This document shows, piece after piece, positions 33,140-42,616 of a DNA stretch of 64,000 nt. The notes beneath the pieces are model-generated. The model was not told the origin of the DNA, did no database searches, and was given only the letters and a program-made list of their open reading frames with translations. A program made the position numbers and the translations under genes. How positions within the stretch are numbered: position 1 is the first letter of the stretch; every line of letters starts with the position of its first letter. The stretch comes from Accumulibacter sp. (lineage in GTDB: Bacteria > Pseudomonadota > Gammaproteobacteria > Burkholderiales > Rhodocyclaceae), in contig JACKLW010000005.1 of the NCBI GenBank assembly GCA_024235715.1, positions 186,001 through 250,000 of the forward strand, read 5' to 3'.

Positions 33140-34665
33140 CGCAGCTCCGAATAGACGCGGTCGCTATCGTCATAGCGACCAAAGAATCCCAGGCGCGGCC
33201 CGTCGAAGATATCGACGCCGACCGCCAGGTCCCAGTTCTTCTCGAAGTTCCAGCTCACGCGCGGACGCAGCATCCAGTCGTTGCGGTTGAAGCTGGCAAT
33301 ATACAGCGCCTGCGCCTCAAACCTGTCGCCGAACTTGCGGTTGACCAGCAGGCTGTAGCCGTTCTCGTTGGTCGCCGGAACGATGTCCGGGTTATGGTCG
33401 AAGAAATGATTCTGGAAGAGCTGGACATTGATCCGCGTATCGGTGAACTGCGAAAAGTCGAGGCCGACCACCCAGGTGAGCGTGTTCTGCTCGACCAGGC
33501 CATCCGGAGTGCTCAGGTTGGCCACTTCATATTTCTGTCCGCGGGTGTAGACCGCTTCACCCTTGAGGACCATTGAACCCAGATCCTTGGCGACGGTACT
33601 GCCATACTGGTCGATGCGCTCGTGCCGGGCCTGGTAGACCACCGTCGGCTGCGGACCGGCAACAATTTCCCGATAGAAGGTCGGCGCAACACTCATGCTG
33701 CTGTAGGCGAAAGCGGCCACATCCCAACCATCCTGAAGCACCGAAAGGCGCAGACCGTAGTTGGTGTTCGAGAGGTTGCGCGTCGGGATCTTCTCGCTGA
33801 GAAAAACGGTGTTTTCACCGTAGGGTATGATCGTGTAATCATAGAACTGCGCCCCCGGCTTGCCGATGTTGTCATAGCTGGCATAGGGGATCCAGATCAT
33901 TTCGGCGTGGAAATCTCCCTTGAAATACTCGGCCCGGGCAGCCCACTGCGGGATGCGCAGGATGTCGAACTCGGGCAGCACGAAGTGGCGCATGTCCTTG
34001 GCGGAAACGACGTCGCCAAACAGCAGACCGACCATCTCGCCCCAGACGATCTGCTGACGGCCGAGACGAAAATCCCAATCGCCGGCACCGATATCGAGGT
34101 AGTTTTCGCGCAGCAGGAAGTTCAGGGTCTGGTTGTCATTGACCGCCTGCGGGTAGAAATCACTGACCGCATAGACGGAGTCGAAGTCCACGCGCGCGCC
34201 CAGTTTCCATTTGACGCTGCTGCTGAAGCCACCTTGGGCGCTGAGGTCCGCGCGGAACATCGCCTGCGACCAGTGCGACGGACTCGGTGTCGTATAGGCC
34301 ATGACATTCTCAAGAAAACCGCGGTAGCGTACCGGGCGCGACGACGACTGCGCGATGGCCGTTGCCGTCGTCTCGTCTGGCGGCACATCGGCACCGAACA
34401 GGGCGTCCCGGCTGACCGGCAGGTCGGACGCCGGTGCGCTGACGGGTTCGTCCGCACCGAACAAGGCGTCCCGGCTGACAGGCAACTCGCTTGCCGCATC
34501 GCTGGCTGGCTTTGCGGCTGGCTTTGCGGCTGGCTTTGCGGCTGGCTCGTCGGCGCCAAACAGGGCGTCCCGGCTCATCGGCAGATCGTCCGCAAGTGCG
34601 CTAACGGACATCGCCGCCAGGAGGAGAGCAAGTGATGCGAAAAGTGGTTTACGTCTGGTCTGCAT
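33127..34665 (-). CDS. DUF1302-family outer-membrane protein with N-terminal SRDALFGAD repeats
   Basis: Predicted beta-barrel of 512 residues with a signal peptide ending ALADD and a C-terminal aromatic ending (YSELRYSF). The barrel has the DUF1302 core: LLRENYLDIGAGDWDFRLGRQQIVWGE, FGDVVSAKDMRHFVLPEFD and RIPQWAARAEYF. Between signal and barrel are three copies of LPxSRDALFGADxP at about residues 28-90, joined by Ala/Lys/Pro linkers. The start overlaps the ABC ATPase stop by 17 nt on the same strand, so translation is coupled. DUF1302 proteins occur with LolA-like and ABC proteins in lipid-transport-type clusters; the exact cargo is unknown. Confidence 0.85.
   Translation of the reverse strand: MQTRRKPLFASLALLLAAMSVSALADDLPMSRDALFGADEPAAKPAAKPAAKPASDAASELPVSRDALFGADEPVSAPASDLPVSRDALFGADVPPDETTATAIAQSSSRPVRYRGFLENVMAYTTPSPSHWSQAMFRADLSAQGGFSSSVKWKLGARVDFDSVYAVSDFYPQAVNDNQTLNFLLRENYLDIGAGDWDFRLGRQQIVWGEMVGLLFGDVVSAKDMRHFVLPEFDILRIPQWAARAEYFKGDFHAEMIWIPYASYDNIGKPGAQFYDYTIIPYGENTVFLSEKIPTRNLSNTNYGLRLSVLQDGWDVAAFAYSSMSVAPTFYREIVAGPQPTVVYQARHERIDQYGSTVAKDLGSMVLKGEAVYTRGQKYEVANLSTPDGLVEQNTLTWVVGLDFSQFTDTRINVQLFQNHFFDHNPDIVPATNENGYSLLVNRKFGDRFEAQALYIASFNRNDWMLRPRVSWNFEKNWDLAVGVDIFDGPRLGFFGRYDDSDRVYSELRYSF
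34508..34543. repeat. Three tandem 12-bp units in the DUF1302 linker
   Basis: GGCTTTGCGGCT occurs three times head to tail. On the coding (minus) strand it encodes the Ala-Lys-Pro-Ala linker (KPAAKPAAKPA). Exact 12-bp units can change number by slippage without shifting the frame. Confidence 0.85.
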
Positions 34666-35503
34666 TGCGGTTGGTCCCGTTGGTATCCGGCGCCTCTTGC
34701 GGCGAACTGGTCGGTTGGTCGTTGGCACTCGCCTTCGCATCCAGCGGCGAACTGCTCGAGGCCTTGTCGGCAGGAGCGTCCGATGGACGATGTCGCGCGA
34801 CAGACCACCTGCTATTCGCACGCACGCCGAGCAAAGCAATCTCGCCGTCCTCGACGCGAACCAGGCGGTCAGCCTTGGCAATCACGCGCTTGTCGTGGGT
34901 CGAGAAGATGAAGGTTGTCTTCATCGCACGGTTGATCTTCTTCATGAGAAGAAGGATTTCCTCGCCGGTCTTGTGATCGAGGTTGGCCGTCGGCTCGTCG
35001 GCCAGAACGATTGCCGGCCTGATCGCCAGCGCCCTGGCAATCGCCACACGCTGGCGCTGTCCGCCACTCAACTGGTTCGGGCGATGCGTGGAAAACTTCG
35101 ACAGGCCGACGATGTCGAGAAAGTAGGCCACGCGCCGCTGACGATCGGCGCTCGACATGTCCTTGCGCTGCAGCAGTGGATACTCGACATTCTCGGCGGC
35201 CGAGAGGACCGGCAACAGGTTGAAGGTCTGAAAGATGAAACCGATCGTACGGGCGCGAAGATCGGCAAGCTGATCCGGGGTGCGGCCGCTGACATCCTGG
35301 TCGTTGATGTAGATGCGACCGCTGGTCGGCGTATCGATGCAGCCGATCAGGTTGAGAAGAGTCGTCTTGCCACTGCCCGACGGCCCGGCAATGGCCAGGA
35401 AGACACCCGGGTCGAAGGCCAGAGTAATATCTTTGAGTGCTTGGACTTTCTGCTCGCCGAGCTGATAATCCTTGCAAACGTGTTCTATGCGGACAACGCT
35501 CAT
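34649..35503 (-). CDS. ABC transporter ATP-binding protein (LolD/MacB type)
   Basis: ATPase of 284 residues: Walker A GPSGSGKTTLLN, Q-loop FIFQTFNLLP, signature LSGGQRQRVAIARAL, Walker B IVLADEPTANLD and His switch STHDKRV. This is the LolD/MacB subgroup, which works with FtsX-like permeases to extrude lipoproteins or lipids. ATG at 35503 has AGGAAG 8 nt upstream; a GTG three codons earlier is too close. The last 45 residues form an unusual Ser/Pro/Asp-rich tail. No permease gene is in the window. It diverges from the LolA-like gene by 53 bp and is coupled to the DUF1302 gene. Confidence 0.92.
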   Translation of the reverse strand: MSVVRIEHVCKDYQLGEQKVQALKDITLAFDPGVFLAIAGPSGSGKTTLLNLIGCIDTPTSGRIYINDQDVSGRTPDQLADLRARTIGFIFQTFNLLPVLSAAENVEYPLLQRKDMSSADRQRRVAYFLDIVGLSKFSTHRPNQLSGGQRQRVAIARALAIRPAIVLADEPTANLDHKTGEEILLLMKKINRAMKTTFIFSTHDKRVIAKADRLVRVEDGEIALLGVRANSRWSVARHRPSDAPADKASSSSPLDAKASANDQPTSSPQEAPDTNGTNRNADQT

Positions 35504-35556
35504 CGCTGGCACTTCCTGCCAACCGACTGAACGGTCAGCAAAATGGGGTGAAAACT

Positions 35557-36354
35557 ATGGAAAGCATGACGATCCGCCATTCCGGTGTCAAGACTGCCTT
35601 GACGCTCGTGGTCGCGACCTTTTGTTCCTGGATGGCGACCGCGTCCGCTGCCGATGACGACCCGGCAGCTGCGGACAGCGAAACCGAGGCGCGAATGATC
35701 ATCGAAAAAGCCGACCAGGTGCGCTTCCCGGCCGAGGGCTTCCAGGTGGACGTGGCCATCACCACGACCGGCAGCGGAGGAACTCAGGAGGTGCGCAAGT
35801 ATCGCGTTCTCTCCAAGGGCAACACCAACAGCGTGGTGATGATCACCGAGCCCGCATCCGAGCGTGGCCAGATCATGTTGATGAAGGACCGCGACCTGTG
35901 GATCTTCATGCCCGAGGTTTCGCAACCGATTCGCCTCGCCCTCTCGCAAAGGCTGACCGGCCAGGTCGCCAATGGCGATCTGGCGCGCGCCAACTTCGCC
36001 GCCGACTACAACCCGAAACTGCTGCGCAAGGAGACCATCGATGGCGAAACCTATCAGGTGCTCGAACTGACCGGCGTGGACCGCAGCGTCACCTACCAGC
36101 GGGTGCTCTACTGGGTGCGCGAAAAGGACGCGTGGCCTTATCGCGCGGAGTTCTATTCACTGTCCAATCGCTTGCTGAAAAGCTGCAAGTACGAGAACTT
36201 CAGGACCATGGAAGGCCGCAAGCGGCCGACTCGACTGGTCATGGAAGATGCGCTGCGTGGCGGCGAACAGTCGGTCATGGAATATGACAACATGAAGCTG
36301 CGCAATCTGCCGGACAAGGTATTCACCAAGGACTACCTCAAGAAGCTCGATTAG
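35557..36354 (+). CDS. LolA-like outer-membrane lipoprotein-sorting protein
   Basis: Periplasmic protein of 265 residues with a signal peptide (ending ASAADDD). The LolA-like half-barrel fold is seen in KADQVRFPAEGFQVDVAITT, DRDLWIFMPEVSQPIRLALSQRLTGQVANGDLARANF, and the tail NLPDKVFTKDYLKKLD. Members of this family sit next to MacB/LolCDE-type permeases and DUF1302 proteins, and they are thought to carry a lipid or lipoprotein across the periplasm. GGGGTG precedes ATG at 35557. It is divergent from the ATPase. Confidence 0.85.
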   Translation: MESMTIRHSGVKTALTLVVATFCSWMATASAADDDPAAADSETEARMIIEKADQVRFPAEGFQVDVAITTTGSGGTQEVRKYRVLSKGNTNSVVMITEPASERGQIMLMKDRDLWIFMPEVSQPIRLALSQRLTGQVANGDLARANFAADYNPKLLRKETIDGETYQVLELTGVDRSVTYQRVLYWVREKDAWPYRAEFYSLSNRLLKSCKYENFRTMEGRKRPTRLVMEDALRGGEQSVMEYDNMKLRNLPDKVFTKDYLKKLD

Positions 36355-36457
36355 CAGCCCGGCCGCTGGCGCAAGCTGTGTCGGCGTGACTTCGTAGTAA
36401 TATGCGCAGCTTATGCCGGCCTGGCCGGACGGCCCCCAATCAGCAGAAGGGCAGCGG

Positions 36458-37117
36458 ATGTTTCTCTCGAATCTGACAGAACTGACCATGAGCCAGGGCT
36501 ACCGGCAGTTCTTCAAGGTGGTGCCGGCGCTAAGCGACGAACTGCGCGCGGAAAACTTCCGCATCCGGCACGAAGTGTATTGCCGGGACCTGGCTTACGA
36601 GCCGCTGCGGCCCGAGGGCCTCGAAGCCGACGAGTACGACCTGCAGTCCCTGCATTGCCTGGTGCAATCGGTGTCGACGGGGCTCTTCGTCGGTTGCGCG
36701 CGCCTGGTGTTGATCGACCCGGAGGCCGGGCAGCAGAGCCTCCCGTTCGAGATCAGCTGTGCGGCAACGCTGGACCGGTCGATCGTCGATCCCATGGCGC
36801 TGGACCGTTCCCGGATCGCCGAGATTTCCCGCCTCGCGGTGATCGGCAGCTACCGCCGCCGGCAAGGCGAAAGGGACAAGCCGATCTCCATCTCGGAAGA
36901 GGATTTCGGCACTCCCGCGAGACCGCGTCAACCGTACCTGGCGCTTGCCGTCTATCTCTGTCTGATCTCGATGGCCCGTCAGTACGGCATTACGACACTG
37001 TTCGTCCTTACCGAGCAGCGGCTCGCTGCCAACCTGTCTCGCCTCGGTGTGCGCGTCGAACGGATCGGCGGCGAGATCGAGCACCGAGGCATCCGGGTTC
37101 CGTCAATGCTGTCGTGA
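36458..37117 (+). CDS. PEP-CTERM/exosortase system-associated acyltransferase
   Basis: GNAT-fold protein of 219 residues related to N-acyl amino acid synthases (FeeM) and autoinducer synthases. Conserved segments are ENFRIRHEVYCRDLAYEP, DEYDLQSLHCLV, IAEISRLAVIGSYRRR and LFVLTEQRLAANLSRLG. The subfamily is found only in genomes with exosortase and PEP-CTERM proteins, and one such substrate lies at 23768-24370. It probably makes an acylated amino acid. ATG at 36458 has AGAAGG upstream; an earlier ATG at 36413 has no ribosome site. Confidence 0.82.
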   Translation: MFLSNLTELTMSQGYRQFFKVVPALSDELRAENFRIRHEVYCRDLAYEPLRPEGLEADEYDLQSLHCLVQSVSTGLFVGCARLVLIDPEAGQQSLPFEISCAATLDRSIVDPMALDRSRIAEISRLAVIGSYRRRQGERDKPISISEEDFGTPARPRQPYLALAVYLCLISMARQYGITTLFVLTEQRLAANLSRLGVRVERIGGEIEHRGIRVPSMLS

Positions 37118-37245
37118 ACGAAACCATAAATGGCATGAATCCGGTGGTCCGGGCCCTCTTCGAGATCGTCTCGCAGGAGATCCGGGAAAGCATCCAGGCA
37201 GCCGGCCAGAATGCCGTTCGGGCCAGGCACCACCCGTGCCCCTAG
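37114..37245 (+). CDS. Possible translationally coupled small protein (43 residues)
   Basis: GTG at 37114 overlaps the acyltransferase stop as GTGA, the coupling seen in other operons of this window. The frame encodes a helix-prone peptide (PVVRALFEIVSQEIRESIQAA) with alternating hydrophobic and charged residues and a His/Cys end (HHPCP). There is no homology I can name. A chance open frame in GC-rich DNA is the alternative. Confidence 0.4.
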   Translation: MNETINGMNPVVRALFEIVSQEIRESIQAAGQNAVRARHHPCP

Positions 37246-37329
37246 CCACCACACACGCAGCCGTGCTCGCGCCGCCACGCCAATCCCCTGCCACGTCGAG
37301 GACAGCGCGCGGCACCTTCGCTCACCCTG

Positions 37330-39506
37330 ATGCATAGTCTGCCGGAGCCCGTCCGCCACGCCATCGAATCAGGGCGCGCGCCGTCTCCGCCCCAGGTCCT
37401 GCTGCGCCTGCTGCGGATGGTCGACGACGACGGCACGACGATGAGCGAGCTCGCCCGGCTCGTGGAGCAGGACCCGGGCTTGTACCCCCGGGTGCTGACG
37501 GCAGCCAACTCGTCGGCCATTCGCCGCGGCGCCAAACTGCGCAGTATCGAAAACTGCCTCATCGCGCTCGGCACACGACTGGTTCGTTCGATTGCCACCC
37601 GTCTGTCGGTGCAAAACCTGTTCGACGAGCGGGCGACCGACCGATCTGTCGATCTCTCGGCATTCTGGACCCACTCACTGCTGGTTGCCGAGTTGTCGCG
37701 CGGTCTCGCGGCGTCAAGTGGCTATCCACGACCGGACGAGGCCTATCTGGCCGGCCTGCTGCACGATGTCGGCGAGCTCATCCTGCTCTCGGCCCTCGGC
37801 GAACCCTATCTGCAGATCCTTGCCGCCTGCAGCAGCGAAGCCGGACTGGCCGATCGCGAAGCGGAACAGCTGGGCGTGCATCACGGCGAGATCGGCACCT
37901 GGCTGGCCGACCAATGGCAGCTCGATTCGCCGTTCGCCGACGGGATCCTGTTTCACCACCTGCCGGCTGAACAGATCGTTACCGCGGCGCAGCTGCCGCA
38001 GTTCGTGTGGCTCGCGCACGCACTGGTTTCCTGCGACGAAATTCCCGATGAACTGGCAGCCGTCGCCGACAAGATGTTTGCCAGCGCTGGCTCCCGTCTG
38101 ACCAGTCTGCGCGACGAGGCCGAACAGCGGATGACCATGATCGCCGACGCCATCGGCATTACCCACCCGGAGCGGGCTGCGGGCGAGAGCTTGCTGGGCC
38201 TGCCGCGGATACTCGCTGCGCACCGCCGATCCGGCGATGGCGATGCTGACGGCCAGATCGCAGCGCTGATCGGCAACAAGGCATTGATGCAGCCCTTGCA
38301 GGAGGGTCTCGGCACGCTCGAGAGCAACGCCGAAGTGCTGCTCTCGCTGCGCGAGTCGGCGCGCATCCTGTTCGGCCTGAACCAACTCGCCTTCCTCCTC
38401 TGCGATCCGCTCGATGGCCGGCTGACCGGCAACGGCGTTGGCGGTCAGCCGGCGATATTCGCCCAGGTCAGCATCCTTTGCGAGCCGCAGCGCAGTCTCG
38501 CCGCTGCCGCTGCAGCCAGGGGCGAGATCTGCTCGTCGTATGATCGCCTTCCGCCACCCGCCAAGTCCCTGATGGACATCCAGTTTGCGAGAGCTTTTTC
38601 GAGCGCCGGAATACTCTGCATCCTGATGACCGGCCGCAGCCGCACGATCGGAGTGATCGTTGCCGGACTGAGTGCCGGCCAGCACGACCGCCTCACGCGC
38701 AGCCTGCCTTGCCTGGCCAACTTCGGACGCGTTGCCGGCGTCACGCTGGAGAGCTGGCGCGAGGCGCAGGACATCCGCCGACAGGCCGAGGAAGAAGCGT
38801 CTGCGCGTTTCAGCCGGCACGCACGCCGGGCTGTTCTGAAGCTGGCAACCCTCTGACGATCATCAAGGGCTATCTCAGGATCCTCGCTGGCAAGATGCCA
38901 CCGGGAGCGGGCGTGTACAATGAACTGGCGGTCCTTGGCGAGGAAATCGACCGCGTCGCCGGCATCGTGCGGCGGATGAGCGCGCTCCCGGAAGGCGAGA
39001 GCGAAGACCAGACGATCGACGTCTGCGAGCTGGTACGCGAACTGCTGGTACTCTACCGCGAAACCCTGTTCGACTCCCGGGGCATCACCATCGAGACTGT
39101 CTTGCCGACGCGCGCGGTACGCACCACCAGTGACCGTAACAGCATCAAGCAGATTATCCTCAACCTGTGGAAGAATGCTTCCGAGGCCCTTTCGCGTGGG
39201 GAACGTCTCAAACTTTCGCTGACCGACGACATCCTGCATCAGGGACGCCACTTCTGCGAACTCAGAATGGAAGACAATGGCCCCGGAATGAGCGAAGCCG
39301 TGATGAGTGCCTTGCACCGCAGCGCCGATGACCAGCTGGGGGCAAGACGCGGCGTCGGTCTGTCGATCGTCGGTGCGCTGGCGCGCCGGCTCGAGGCGCC
39401 CGTCTCCTGCCGCAGCAAGGCCGGCCACGGGACGATGATTTCACTGCTCTTGCCGACCCAGGATCGCGCAGAGCCAAGGGACAAGAACGAAGCAAAACCC
39501 AGCTGA
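37330..39506 (+). pseudogene. HDOD-domain histidine kinase, split by a single-base frameshift at the H box
   Basis: Residues about 1-230 form an HDOD domain (SPPQVLLRLLRMV, LVEQDPGLYPRVLTAANS, GLLHDVGELILLSAL). A GAF-like middle region follows, then a kinase half with NLWKNASEAL (N box), EDNGPGM and GVGLSIV. The first frame stops at 38856; the kinase half continues in another frame to 39506. Adding one base between 38836 and 38837 (CT to CAT) restores ARRAVHEAGNPLTII, so the missing A lies in the phosphoacceptor His codon. The result is either a real mutation that kills the kinase or a sequence error. Its likely partner is the next gene. Confidence 0.82.
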
Positions 39507-39544
39507 AGGGCGAGTTCGTCGCCGGACACCCGTCAGGAGTAACG

Positions 39545-41744
39545 ATGAAGGCCATAGCAAACGCCGATTTTTCACCGTATGTGCCGGAAATGCCGGAGAG
39601 CAGCCAGATCCTGATCGTCGACGATGAGGAACGGATCCGGGCGGCCTACCAGCAGCTGCTCTCCGCTCCAGGGCGCAATATCGAGCAGTGCGGAACCGGC
39701 GAAGAAGCCCTCCGTCGCCTCGAGCGTCGTGACGTCGACATCCTGATTCTTGATCTCAACCTGCCCGACATCCACGGGCTGGAAATCATGGAATGGATGG
39801 TTCAGAAGCACGTACCGACGGCGGTCGTGGTCTTCAGCGGCGACGAGTCGATCGACTCGGCCATCCGCGCGCTGCGCCACGGTGCCTTCGAATTCATCCG
39901 CAAGCACGGCAACCCGCAGGAACTCATCGACACCGTCGACCGCCTCCAGCGGCGCCGGCGGATCGAGCGCGAACACGCCATGATGACTGTTCGCCTCGAA
40001 CACTCGGAGCGCCTGCACCGATTTCTGGTCGAACAGTCACCGGACATCATCTACACGCTCGACCGCGACGGCCGTTTCATCTTCGTCAATGGCCGCGTCG
40101 AGGCGCTGCTTGGCTACACGCGCGGCGAACTGCTCGGCAAGCACTACTCGCTGATCGTCCATCCGGAAGACCTGGAGCACGCGCGCTTCGCTTTCAACGA
40201 GCGCCGGATCGGCGATCGGGCGAGCACCAACGTCGAGATCCGGCTGCAAACCAAGACCCAGGGCGTGCGCCATTTCGAAAACCGGAGCATCGTCACCATC
40301 CTCAGCTCGCAAGGCATCTACACAGCCAGCGAGGGACCGGCCGCCGAGCACTTCATGGGCACTTCCGGTGTCGCCCGCGACATCACCGACCGCAAGAAAG
40401 CCGAGGAAACGATAGCCTTCCAGGCTTTTCACGATCTGCTCACCGGACTGCCCAACCGCATCCTCTTCAAGGACCGGCTGGGAGTTGCGCTGACGCAGGC
40501 GAAAAGGAAAGGCAAACGGCTCGGCGTGATGTTCATCGACATCGATCGCTTCAAGCTGATCAATGACACCTACGGTCATCACGAGGGCGACGAGTTGCTC
40601 AAGTGCTTCGCCGAGCGGGCGCGCAGCTGCCTGCGCTCGGGCGATACCCTGGCCCGTCAGGGCGGCGACGAATTCACCGTCCTGTTGCCCGACCTGAGCA
40701 GTGCAGAGGACGCCGCGGTAATCGCCGGCAAACTGCTCGCCGAACTCAAGCTTCCCTTCAAGATCGCCGGACTGGATTTCTTCACCACCGTCAGCGTCGG
40801 CATAGCGCTCTACCCTGAAGACGGCGAGACACCCGAGACGCTCATCCGTCACGCCGACATTGCGATGTACCAGATCAAGGGGCGCGGCAAGAACGGTTAT
40901 CTGCAGTTCACCCCCGAAATGCACAGCGGCCACGACATGCGCGTGACGCTCGAAAGCGACCTGCGCGTGGCACTGGAGAATGGTGATCAGTTCGAGCTCT
41001 ACTACCAACCGCAGGTCAGCGTCGGCCAGGGCCTGACCATCGGCATGGAGGCACTGATCCGCTGGCAGCACCCGCGCCTGGGCATGATGCTGCCCGACAC
41101 CTTCATCCCGCTGGCGGAAAGAAACCGGCATGATCGTCGAGATCGGCGAATGGGTCGTCGAACAGGCGCTGCGCCAACTGGCCGAGTGGCGCAGCAGAGG
41201 ATTCACTGGGCTGCAACTGGCGATCAACCTCTCGCCCAAGGAGTTTGATCGCGCCGACCTCCCGGGACGCCTGCTGCAGGCCCTCGTCACCCACGCCATA
41301 CCCGGCGAAGCACTGGACATCGAAATCACCGAGAACCTGCTGATGAAGGACGCCGAAAAGAACATCGAGATGGTGAAGCAACTGCGCAACGGTGGGCTGC
41401 GCGTTTCGATCGACGATTTCGGTACCCGCTACTCATCGCTCAACTACCTGCGCCGCTTCCCGATCAACAGCATCAAGATAGATCAATCCTTCGTGCGTGA
41501 TCTGAACGCCGACAACAGCAGTTCAACCTCGATCATCCACGCCATCGCGTGCATCGCCCGCAGCTTCGGCCTGCGCATCCTCGCCGAAGGCGTCGAAAGC
41601 CAAGCCCAGAAGGAACTGCTCGGCATCCTTGGCTGCGACGATATGCAGGGCTTCCTGTTCAGTCCGCCGCTGCCAGCGGACGAGTTCGAGTCCTTCCTCG
41701 GCAGCGGCGCCTTTCCGGCCCGCGCGCCGACGCCCGAAAGTTAG
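39545..41744 (+). pseudogene. Receiver-PAS-GGDEF-EAL protein, frameshifted before the EAL domain's middle
   Basis: Would be about 732 residues: receiver (QILIVDDEE, Asp in ILDLNLPD), PAS (FLVEQSPDIIYTLDRDGRF), GGDEF with intact GGDEF (ARQGGDEFTVLL) and EAL with MEALIRW, NLSPKEF, DDFGTRYSS and AEGVES. The frame breaks at 41118-41120: GGAAAGAAACC reads through only if one A is removed, giving LAEETGMIVEIGEW. Upstream frame ends at 41248; the downstream frame runs to 41744. A strong AGGAG precedes ATG at 39545. Intact, it would make and/or degrade cyclic di-GMP under control of the neighbouring kinase. The present form would lack most of the EAL domain. Confidence 0.85.
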
Positions 41745-41790
41745 CTGCGCAGACACCAGAGGGCAGTCACACCGGACGTGGGGCCGAAGC

Positions 41791-42357
41791 TCACCCGTCG
41801 TTGTGCGTCTGCTCAACCCAGATCAACTTGTCGACAGCGAAGCCCTGCTTCCTCGCCTGGCTCAGCAACTGCTCACGAACAACTGCCGGGAGCTGTCTGT
41901 CCCTGGCCAGTATCCACAGGTAGTCGCGATCCGCTCCGACCACCATCGCCCAGCGATAACCCTGCTGGTCCAGGGCGAGCACATGGTAGCCGCCATAGAA
42001 GGGGCCGAAGAACGAAACCTTGAGCGAGGCACGCTCCGGGCTGCCGGTGAACAATGCTCGCCCGACCGCCTCTCGCCATTCCCTGCGTGCAGGGTCGTAG
42101 CCGCGGTTAGTCACCCGGACGCTGCCATCGGGCTGGGCGCGGTAGGTGGCGCTGACGTTGGTCAGCCCACGCTCGAACGAATGGTCCAGGCGAGCCAACT
42201 CGTACCACTTGCCCTCATAGCGCGCGAGATCAAAGGGGGTCACGGCAGTCATCCCGGCGGGTGGCGCCGTTGAACAGGCAGCGAGTCCGAACAGGACGAG
42301 CAGCACCAAGACTGCCCAGTGGCTGCGTGCGCGGGAAGGAAGTGGCGAGCAGTGCAT
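41791..42357 (-). CDS. blc: Outer-membrane lipocalin (Blc type)
   Basis: Lipoprotein of 188 residues with lipobox LAAC after a hydrophobic signal. Lipocalin motifs are YEGKWYELARLDHSFERGL (GxW motif) and the C-terminal YLWILARD. Bacterial lipocalins bind fatty acids or lysophospholipids and help maintain the envelope. ATG at 42357 is used; a TTG further upstream is less likely. It diverges from the outer-membrane protein gene at 42617 across a palindrome-rich region. Confidence 0.9.
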   Translation of the reverse strand: MHCSPLPSRARSHWAVLVLLVLFGLAACSTAPPAGMTAVTPFDLARYEGKWYELARLDHSFERGLTNVSATYRAQPDGSVRVTNRGYDPARREWREAVGRALFTGSPERASLKVSFFGPFYGGYHVLALDQQGYRWAMVVGADRDYLWILARDRQLPAVVREQLLSQARKQGFAVDKLIWVEQTHNDG

Positions 42358-42383
42358 ATGTGCAATCCCGGATTGAAATAGTT

Positions 42384-42469
42384 TTGTCCTGGACAATTAT
42401 AGAACAACTGTCGCCTTTGCACGCCATTTTCGGGTACCATTCGGACCATTGGATGATTCCTGTCCAATG
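42384..42469. promoter_or_regulatory. Palindromes in the divergent lipocalin / outer-membrane protein region
   Basis: TTGTCC-T-GGACAA (42384-42396) is a perfect 13-bp palindrome about 27 bp upstream of the lipocalin ATG. CATTGGA (42447-42453) and TCCAATG (42463-42469) form a second inverted repeat with a 9-bp spacer. The region is AT-rich for this genome. Both may be operators for a shared regulator; none is recognised. Confidence 0.45.
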
Positions 42470-42616
42470 CAATTGAGGATTGTTTGAGCACAACAAGTCG
42501 ATCCTCAACGTCGAAGGGAATGGCACGCGGCGTGCGAGAAGCGGCCCGGACCTCGGGTCTTTATCCCCGCGTGGTGGCCGCTACCGTACTTTCCTACCTC
42601 TGACCGGAGTCCGCAA

